From Acanthamoeba castellanii str. Neff (lineage: Eukaryota > Discosea > Longamoebia > Acanthamoebidae), in contig NW_004457702.1 in assembly GCF_000313135.1 (NCBI RefSeq), forward strand, positions 984,001 through 1,048,000: 64,000 nucleotides of DNA, given 5' to 3'. Of this stretch, positions 56,425 to 64,000 are shown one piece after another; within the stretch, counting starts at the first letter, position 1; every line of letters begins with the position of its first letter. The position numbers and the translations under genes are program-made. The notes beneath the pieces were generated by a model. That model was not told where the DNA came from, ran no database searches, and was given only the letters and a program-made list of their open reading frames with translations.

Positions 56425-59133
56425 TCAGAGGGCATCGTGGTGGGAGTAAGACGTGGGCGGGGTGAGGCTCAGGTCGGTGCCCTCGGTGTTCGGGTTGTCG
56501 GAGGAGCTCATGTTTTTGTTGGCCGATGAGCTCTCGGAGGTGTACGACCAGGCGTGCGAGCCGATCACGAGCCGGACGTGCGACACGAAGGATCGCGGAT
56601 GTCGCAAGCCGCTCAGCAATCGGATCCACAACACCACCGAGCTCTGTTGCGACCATGAAACCCGAATAGTTAGCACACACATACGCTCTTAATGTTGTGA
56701 CGCGTGGCCATGGTACGCTGTACATACCTTGGTGGTGCACATGGTGAGGAAGACGCAGGCGCCCGTGGACATGCTCGCGATGAGCGACACGATGTAGAAC
56801 GGGTAGTTGAGCACCACGTCGTACGGACAGTCCGTGCCGGTCAGGAGACTGCACACGATCTGGGTAGTGGCGTGGTGTGTGATGAGCGGACCTGACCCTC
56901 GTATCTGCATTTTCGCTACAGCTCAGAGGAGAGTCGAGAGGGGAAACCTGCGCGTTGAAGCTGTCGAAGATAGCGTCGAAGTCCGCTTCCGTATGCACGC
57001 GGTAGGCCAAGTAGAACACTGCGCGCAGAAGGGACGGTGGTGGTCAGTTTAGCGGTGCAGAAGGGGTTTGGAAAGAGGGCGGAGAGAGCGCTATACCGTT
57101 GTTAAGCCACACAAAGGCGACGAGCAAGACCAACCGAAACAGGTGAATCAACTCCGAAGCACGGGATCGTTCATATTTGAGTTGCACCTATTGGCACACC
57201 ACCAGCTCCTTGTTAGGGTCTGGGTTCGTGTGTAGTGTGTAGTGTGCGGCGTGTCGTGTATGCGCGATGGTGGATAGTGGCGTACTACGGCGAAGCGGAC
57301 GATGCTGACGACCATGAGGATGGTGCCAACGAATATGCAGAAGAGAACTGGCCAATGCGCCAAAGTCAGCACCTTCCTGGGGAAAAAAAGGTGTTGACGG
57401 GGAAGGAGAGCGTACTCGGCGCGGTGTAGAAGACCCAGTCGATCCAGCTCTCGTCCCGGTCGTAGAGGATCTGGCAGAAGGGCGTAATGCCGCTCGCGCC
57501 GAGCTTCTTCATGGAGAGCATGGTGATGAGGCCGGCCAACGGCACGCCCCAGCAGAACACGTGGAACCTGTCGTCATTCATGTGTGAGCACAATGCACAC
57601 ACCCAAGAAAAGTTCGATGGGATGGAGTACCCGTAGTGGATGTAGCGGCTCCAGCGACGCACCCACTCGTGCTTGTGAAAGCAGAGCATCAGAAATATGT
57701 TGATCGTTACTGTGGGCAGCATGTGTGCGACGCGTCAAGTGCGTGAGCAAGGTTCAGAGAATTGACAGAAAAACAAAAAGGAACGAAATGAAGAGGGTTC
57801 CACGTACTGGCGAGCCACCAGGTGTTGCAGGTGAGACCGAAGTAGTAGGTGCCGATGGCCTGCATGATGCACACTACGCCCTGCCCGTTGTTCTCGCTCG
57901 CGTTGTCCATGTTGATCGCGACCTGGGCGTCGTCCCAGGTGCACGTCGTGCGGACCGGCCCGCCCACCAGCACGCTGATGTTGATGAAGAAGGCCACCGC
58001 GAAGGCCGACACCGCCAGCCACAGGATCAATACCGCCGGGTACCGCCTGTTGTCGTACATAACACCATGAATTTTAGCGAAACACAGCAACGAATGAAGC
58101 GCGTGCGTTAGTGAAAGGGTGCGTGCCGTGGCGTACCTCTTGGAGGGATTGAGAAGCCACGTGATGATCATGAGGAAGCTGAGCACCATGGACGGCACCG
58201 TGGTCATGTAAATGGCCGCCACGCTGCCCCAGTACTCGTCCTCGCCGCCGTAGATGTAGGCCGGGCACCCGAGCTGGCACGACTCCTCGGGCCGCTCGGA
58301 CTCGCCGGTGTAGCTCAGCGGGTAGGGGCAGTCGGCCTGCGAGTAGGGCACCGCCACGTCGGCCGAGTAGGGGAAGCAGGGGATGCCGATGCCGTCGGGC
58401 GGGAACGCCGGGTAGGCCACGCCGTCCACCAGCGTCACCGTGTCGCAGTCCGGCATCAGGCTGGTGGCATTGAGAGACTGGACCAGGGGTAGACACTCAA
58501 GCCACATGTTTTCGCACACCGAGCGACACGGCGGCGTCACTGTCGAAGAAAAGGTGATCGATGCACACACGATGCGATCAGTCACACTCCAAACTCTAGA
58601 GCGAAGATTCGTGGGGGCGTACGCGAGAGGGTGGTGCCAATCTGGCACACGGGGAACGCGCTGAGACATATGAGCTGGAGTGCCACGTTGCGGCACTTGG
58701 CCGGTACGAACGCGCCGAACACGCTGGTGAGGGAACCCGCCACGGCGTCCGCCTCCTCGTAGCTCTGCTCCCAGACAATTCCCATTTTAGGGCCGAACCT
58801 CGGGCATTTAAAATTGGACACGAACAGCAGTTCGTGTAGAGGGGGTCACCTTTCCGAAGAGGAGGACGTTGTGTCCATCGAGGAACACGTCACACCGGTG
58901 TGCAGTCGCTGGGGAGCCCTACAAGGTCGGTGGCGTCAGTCACGCAAAGAGGATGTTTGTTTTTTAGGAGTTGAGGACGACACGGGGTGCGCCGCGGGGG
59001 GGGGGAGTACCCGGAAGGGGAGACACGCTATGGCCTGACCCCGCACCGTCGGCGGGCCAAGCCCCGCCACCAAAATACACAGGAGGCCGAGTAGTCGGAG
59101 GATGAGCCCGACATCCACCCTCGCACGCATCAT
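56425..59133 (-). CDS. Frizzled/smoothened-like receptor C
   Basis: Third receptor in the tandem array. The signal peptide exon starts MMRARVDVGLILRLLGLLCI and ends GQAIACLPFR, then GSPATAHRCDVFLDGHNVLL, VPAKCRNVALQLICLSAFPV, PPCRSVCENMWLECLPLVQS and DCDTVTLVDGVAYPAFPPDG. The membrane part has MVLSFLMIITWLLNPSKR, ILWLAVSAFAVAFFINISVL, ENNGQGVVCIMQAIGTYYFG, RFHVFCWGVPLAGLITMLSM and GACVFLTMCTTK|SSVVLW. The cytosolic tail is Ser/Asn/Thr-rich and ends SYSHHDAL. Its exons align one-to-one with receptor B. Confidence 0.88.
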
Positions 59134-59332
59134 CGCTTCTTCCTCTTCGTCGGGTGGTTACGATATCGTAATAAAACAATTTTGCCCTGTAGCCGGGCGC
59201 GGACTCCTCGTCTGCAACCAACTCCGGGCGCAGTTCACTAGGAAACTTTGGGTTAATGATGTGGGCCTAAAGTGTTTGTATATGTATCTTAAATAATAGG
59301 AAAATAGACAGAAAAAGGAAGTCTAAAACAGC

Positions 59333-61369
59333 TCACTCGGCTTTGGCCTTGGTCTGGGCGACAGCAGCAGCCTGTGGGGTGTGTTGAGTGTGTTGAGTGT
59401 GTTTGTGTGATGAGTACAAAAAGAAGACAACTGAAAGAAAGGTGGGAGGGGTATGTACGTAGCCGGGGAAATCGTAGTCGATGCCGAGGGCCGCCAGCTT
59501 TTGCCTCCTCTTCTTCTCCTTGGCCACGAGCGCCTTCGTCAGCTTCTCGTGCTTCTCGGCGCTCCTCAACTACTCACGGACATTGTATACAGGGCGATGA
59601 GAAGAGGCGAAATGAGATGATCGCTTAGCCTCCATGGACTCAGAACGTTCGTTGACGATGAGCAGAGAGAGCCCTTACCTTGCTCCTCTTCTGTTGCTCG
59701 AGTTCCTGATAGTTGAACTCGGGGTACGGCATCTTGGCGTTCTTGAACACATGCTCTGCGATCTGGGCGGCGGGGATGTACTTGCACCTCAGGATCCTGC
59801 CGAAGATGAGGTACCCTACAAGTGCAAATGGAGCGAGAGACGAGGATTGTTAGCATCAGAGAGAGAGAGACGGATGATCTGATGACGAAAGAAAGAGCAG
59901 AGCGTGCGCCTCAGAGATCTTGGTGGAAAATGTCGTCATGCAAGAAGTCAAGAGTAGCAAATATTTATGCATCATAAGCGCACGCGGATGTGGACCGTGG
60001 TGGAAGGGGAAGATGGAAGGACGCGTACCGTTCATCGTGTCGGCGACGACTTGGGCCACTTCCTTGTGGCGGAACAGAATGAAGGCGTAGCCCTTGGACT
60101 GCACGCGCGCCAAGGTGAAATGTGAGCACGGAGTAACATGCGATGAGAAAAGAGGTCGAAAGCAAGTACCCTTCCGGTCTTCTTGCTGAGGGGATGAGAG
60201 ATTTTGAGTACGCGGCCGAACTGGGCGAAGAAGCCTAGTGCGGAAAGAAGGATGAGTTTGCGGAAAGGCGGTCACGAGGTCGGAAACGAGCGATAAGCAT
60301 ACCCATCATCTGCTCCTTGTTGAAACCGTACGGAAGGTGACCGACGTAAACAGCGCCAGCGCCGCCAAGCTTCTGCGCCAAAGTGCGAACCTTCACGCGC
60401 CTCTTCTTGGCTGCGGGCTCCTTGCCTTTGACTTTAGTCGCTGTGGTTGTAGTAGTGGTCGCCTTCTTTTCAACTTTGGCCTTAGTCTGCTTGCTCTTTT
60501 CAACCTTGGCCTTCGTCTGCTTGCTCGTTTCAACCTGCTTACCCTTGGTCACCTTCTTCTCCTCGCTCTCCGACTTCTGCACAATCTTGTCTTCCTCGTC
60601 GTCCTCGTCATCGCTGTTGCCCTTTAGCGGCACGAAATCGCCCAGCTTTTCCGTCCTCCTCTGTATCTCCTCTTCACCTTCGCTCTCGTCGTCCTCTTCA
60701 TCGTCCTCATCCTCCGCACCCTCTTGTCTGAAGTTCTGTATTTTTCCAGATTAGATTAATTCCAGATTAGATGAAGTTTATACATCTTTCAAATGCGAAG
60801 ATTTGAACGATTTGTACCTGGAAAGTGTCCCTGAGGGCCAATGCAGCCTTGTATCGGGCCGAACCTCCCTCCTTCGCTACGAGCTGCTCAAAATCGCTGT
60901 CCTCGCTGTCGCTCGGCATGCTGGCTTCGCTGTCCACATCCGAATCATCATCATCTTCGGCGTCCGAAGCAACCTCTTCGACCTCTTCAGCCTCCTCTTT
61001 CGTTTCCTCCGCCTTCTCCTCCACCTCCCAGGCCCTCTTCCCCATCCTCTCAGACTTGGGCTTCCGCTGCTTGCGCGACTGCTCCACCACCACTGTCTTC
61101 TTCACTTGTTCCGTCACTGCGACTTTGGCGACCTTCTTCGTTTGTTCCTTCTTCGGGGCCGATGTCTCGGCCTCGGGTCCGCCCTTTCGCTTCTGGCCCT
61201 TCTTGCCATCAGTGGAGGCGACGGGAGCAGCCACCACCTTCTGCTTCTTGCTCTTCACCTCTTCCGGCTTCGCATCAGCGGCCGCACCATCGGCCTTGGC
61301 GAAGTACCGATTTCCGCCCCTGGTGGCCTTGCCTCCTCTTCCGCCCTTGGATCCTCCTCGGCTCGACAT
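59333..61369 (-). CDS. NIFK: NIFK/Nop15-type nucleolar RRM protein
   Basis: Homologue of MKI67 FHA-interacting nucleolar phosphoprotein (yeast Nop15), a 60S ribosome assembly factor. A long N-terminal extension (MSSRGGSKGGRGGKATRGGN, then Lys/Glu-rich and acidic Ser/Asp/Glu runs) precedes one RRM. RNP2 is GAVYVGHLPYGFNKEQ, then FFAQFGRVLKISHPLSKKTG, RNP1 SKGYAFILFRHKEVAQVVAD, and YLIFGRILRCKYIPAAQIAE. The C-terminal helix EKHEKLTKALVAKEKKRRQK and the family signature LGIDYDFPGY (human GIDYDFPS) settle the identity. The human and yeast proteins lack the long acidic N-terminus. Seven or so introns; the coding end is AAAVAQTKAKAE. Confidence 0.88.
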
Positions 61370-61413
61370 TGTCTGCTGCTACTTTTGTTGCGATTCGCGG
61401 ATGAACGAATGAG

Positions 61414-62443
61414 ATGGAAATCACAAATCGCGGTACAAATCCAGAACGCCGGCAAACTGCATTTCTTGTCGACCAAGAAAAACGAAAGAAAATGAAATCC
61501 GAACAAAAGCTGGGATTTTATGGTCCTCGCAAACTCCACCGCCGGCCCAACCTCTTCCGGCCTTCTGTTTCTTCTTTCCTCGTCGTCTTCCTCTTCTCAA
61601 CCACACTACATGTGAGACATCTACACTCGCTGCTGCCGCTTACAGTCAGCGTCGTGAGGTACGCTTCGCGAGCTTTTCATTCAACATTTCACTAGCACCA
61701 TCTCTGAGGTGAAAGGCTGTCAGGTGCCTTATCATCATTTAATATGATGCAAGAACGAACGGAGGTCATTTAATATACTCAATCGCTCACCAACATAGCG
61801 ATTGATTATGCCAATGCACCAACATTTCATTTATTTATTTTCCCATCTTCTTAATACCCGATTCTAATTCTCACTTTTATTTGGAATCAGGTGTTCCGAC
61901 GCCTGGCCTTCACGCCCAGGCCTGGACTCCGGCGTCCGTTCCCCAAGGTAAAGAAATCGCTTCTCTTCATCGTGGCGTGCTGTAGATGATGCATAAACTA
62001 TAACTGTTGAGGCTCAGTCGGTATACTGGTTGAGCTGCTTGAAAAGAACCAACACTGATTTCAGTGTTCGATTGCTCCAAGGCAAATCTCTTTCTTGTTG
62101 ACCTAACCTGATTTTCCGTTCAATGTCAGGTCGCGCGAGCTCCGCATAGCTGCCGCTCCGGTGCAGACCTGGCCAGTGTCCCATCCAAGGTGCGCACTCG
62201 CTTTCTCTTCATCAATTTTACCGTGGCGTCGTGATGTATCTTTCAACAATTGTTACTATTGAGTCCCTCGGGATCAATGAGAATAACTAAGGGGTTTATC
62301 TGAACACTCGCCATTTGCCTGCCATCTTCTTTTCACTCCTTTGAGTGTGCAACCCTTTCTAACTCCTCCTCCTTGCTTCTTCAGGTTCGTACGATGCCTC
62401 CTCCTCTTGAATAGATCACCTTTTTCCGGTCACTTTCAATAAA
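61414..62443 (+). CDS. Tiny multi-exon transcript unit of unknown function
   Basis: Three well-bounded short exons lie at about 61891-61947, 62131-62190 and from 62385. Each is preceded by a pyrimidine tract and AG and each opens with GT. The first two are exact multiples of three (57 and 60 bp). Spliced in one frame they read VFRRLAFTPRPGLRRPFP, VARAPHSCRSGADLASVP and VRTMPPPLE then TAG at 62412; a second frame is also open. AATAAA follows at 62438-62443. The 5' exon is unclear (ATG at 61414 or 61492 are options, giving a basic then hydrophobic leader). It may encode a small basic protein or be a spliced non-coding RNA. It is divergent from NIFK with at most 45 bp between starts. Confidence 0.4.
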
Positions 62444-62775
62444 TCGTTGGTTACTACACTTTTGGCTCCTGACTCTTGACTCTCCGAATCTTGTAAGGTG
62501 GGTGCGCACGCGAAAGGGTGCTGGTCTTCTTGTTCCAAGGAATGAGACTGTGGTGCACCTTCGTCTTCACAGTCACGACCTGTGCCACTGTTCGTGGGTG
62601 AAGAGGCACCACAGACCCAAAAAGGCGAAATAAAATAAAAATATCCCGTCCTCCTGTCCTTGAGCACCTCGCCCACGCACGGTCCTGCGCAAGTGGCGGT
62701 GATGGCAGCTGCCGCCTTGCGTTGGGACTCGCTCATGGTGCGCGATCGCTGTCGCTCGGCGCTTGTACTTGGCAT
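62416..62775 (-). CDS. Hypothetical protein downstream of DPH4
   Basis: An uninterrupted frame of about 119 residues starts MPSTSAERQRSRTMSESQRK and continues AAAAITATCAGPCVGEVLKD and RRTGYFYFISPFWVCGAS, ending at TGA 62416-62418. It lies 69 bp after the DPH4 stop on the same strand and faces the tiny plus-strand unit. No homology is recognised, the codon usage is weaker than that of its neighbours, and it could be chance. Confidence 0.25.
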   Translation of the reverse strand: MPSTSAERQRSRTMSESQRKAAAAITATCAGPCVGEVLKDRRTGYFYFISPFWVCGASSPTNSGTGRDCEDEGAPQSHSLEQEDQHPFACAPTLQDSESQESGAKSVVTNDLLKVTGKR

Positions 62776-62843
62776 GCCGACCTCCGCCAGTCGTGCGCCA
62801 CGCTTGTGCCCGCGGAAGCAGGAATGCAAGTGTTGGTGTGCTA

Positions 62844-63459
62844 CTAGTCGTCTTCATCGTCAGCGGTTTGGTAGATGATGCGGATGACAAACGAGCAGCC
62901 GGCACACGAGTGTGTGTCCATTCCCTTCTCCAGCGCTTCTTCGCTCACCTGCGATCGTGGCGTAATGTCAGTACGCGCGGACCGCCGCCGGCACACAATC
63001 GCTGCTTGCAAGCGGACAAGGAACAAAGGCAAGATGGATGCACCTCGTAGCGATGGCCACAACGACAAGGATGCGAGTATGTGCCACTGCACTCGTCAAA
63101 CGCCATGTCGTCCAGATCCACCTCCGCCCCCACCGGCAGTTCTCCTGCCTGTCCGGCTGCGGCGGCCGGTGAGTTGATGGCAAAGAGTAGAAGTCAAGAG
63201 GAGGCGTTCGGGGCGGCATACCAACACGCTGTGCATCGTACGTGGTACGCGATTGAAAATCACTGAGAATGCGCCATGCCTCCTGAACTCGCCGAAATCG
63301 AGCATTTTCATCTTCCCTCTCATCTCCACAAGCTGCACCTGCTGGCAGTTTGTCCGGGTGGCATTCGAGGGCCAATCGGCGGTAGTTCTCCTTGATCTCC
63401 ACTAACGAGGCCTTAGGGTGTACCCCCAACACCGCGTAGAGATCATCTCGTGAGGACAT
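62844..63459 (-). CDS. DNAJC24: DPH4/DNAJC24, diphthamide-synthesis J-protein
   Basis: J-domain protein with a C-terminal CSL (DPH-type) zinc finger, needed for the first step of diphthamide formation on elongation factor 2 together with DPH1-DPH3. Exon 1 encodes MSSRDDLYAVLGVHPKASLV and the J-domain core YRRLALECHPDKLPAG with the HPD motif, then AWRILSDFQSRTTYDAQR. After a short intron, GELPVGAEVDLDDMAFDECS leads to YSHPCRCGHRYE. Exon 3 supplies VSEEALEKGMDTHSCAGCSF and ends IIYQTADDEDD, completing the CxC...CxxC zinc site. Length (about 155 residues) matches human DNAJC24. Two introns are confirmed by phase and by family alignment from memory. Confidence 0.93.
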
Positions 63460-63659
63460 TCGACAGATGCAAAGGGGGGTGGTTGGTTCTAAACCGGGAA
63501 ATGAGCGCACAACATTCCTTGAATGAAAGATCTGTCTGATATATTATATTATATCTATTTTCTGAGGAGGATTTGAATTTCCCTACACAGTCTGATGGAT
63601 GCCACGTCTGTACTGTTCTCCAGGCACATCAATGGTCCGCCTCATGCCTTGCTTGCCGC

Positions 63660-64000
63660 GCCACTCTCTTAATCTCAAAGGTTGAATGCAAGTGCAGGAG
63701 AGTCAAGAGATTTGACTCAGGCATTCAAACTGGCGCGTGCCGAGGCAAGGGAGAAGGTGGACGCCATGATCGTCCAGCTCCTCGCAGCCGCGCCCACGGT
63801 ACCTTTCTCCTCTTGTGCACTTCATGCTAGGGCATGTGGTCGTGTGCCGAAAGCACACACCAGCAGCTTACACAAGACCGCAATGTAGTGCATATCAGGG
63901 GACAAGAAGCAAGTGTCCATCGGGTCACTTCTCTCTCCTCGCCAGCGATGTGCGTCGTGTGGGTATGCTCTCTCCGCTCTACCATGCAGCTCTGCGGCCT
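63660..64000 (+). CDS. Partial gene at the right edge, family unknown
   Basis: A likely exon (about 63681-63798) reads NASAGESRDLTQAFKLARAE then AREKVDAMIVQLLAAAPT and ends at a GTACC donor. A polypyrimidine/AG acceptor at about 63989 opens another exon that leaves the window. The helical, Ala-rich segment gives no family. The start, somewhere in 63590-63680, is uncertain. It is divergent from DPH4. Confidence 0.4.

Noticed and set aside
62020..62090. tRNA-like stretch (TTCGATTGCTCC)
   Set aside because: No matching acceptor stem, D-arm or anticodon stem could be folded around it by eye.

Overview
This window looks like nuclear DNA of a free-living amoebozoan, most likely Acanthamoeba or a close relative. 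The genes are GC-rich and cut by many short GT-AG introns, the introns carry CA/CG-type microsatellites, and intergenic gaps are short (often under 300 bp between divergent or convergent genes). The gene content (IQGAP-related RasGAP, RICTOR, frizzled-like receptors, F-box/LRR proteins, C9orf72 and AP-4 orthologues) fits an amoeba. The species name is an inference. Intron-spliced models below were joined by eye using splice sites and remembered family motifs; no alignment was run.

Layout. 1-676 (-): 5' end of a PH-domain protein, divergent from NPRL2 (1020-3210, +), a GATOR1 subunit. Then come a BCS1-type AAA ATPase (3503-5119, +) and the AP-4 epsilon adaptin (5211-11009, +). Convergent with AP-4 is a ferroportin (11070-13521, -), then a large RhoGEF (13857-18782, -). 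Across a 765-bp divergent spacer lie a coiled-coil protein (19548-22983, +) and a C9orf72-type DENN protein (23289-26419, +). Next, on the minus strand, are a FAM193-like protein (26583-30029) and the TORC2 subunit RICTOR (30428-36996). An IQGAP-related protein (37454-40898, +) is divergent from RICTOR.

40.9-48.7 kb is more accessory: a class 3 lipase with a heat-shock-element-like promoter motif, a medium-chain reductase, two F-box proteins, a broken BTB gene and a small single-span membrane protein. 48.8-59.1 kb is a frizzled/smoothened-like receptor cluster: three intact genes on the minus strand, a relic of a fourth terminal exon, and a small plus-strand gene inserted between the first two. 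59.3-64 kb has the nucleolar RRM protein NIFK/Nop15, an unusual tiny multi-exon plus-strand transcript unit, the diphthamide co-chaperone DPH4, and an incomplete gene at the right edge.

Functional themes. NPRL2 (TORC1 inhibition), the C9orf72-like DENN protein (lysosome/autophagy in animals) and RICTOR (TORC2) all belong to nutrient signalling and sit within 36 kb. AP-4, RhoGEF and IQGAP-related genes serve membrane traffic and the cytoskeleton. There is no sign of operons; neighbours are separate transcription units. No rRNA, tRNA, CRISPR array or transposon was recognised.
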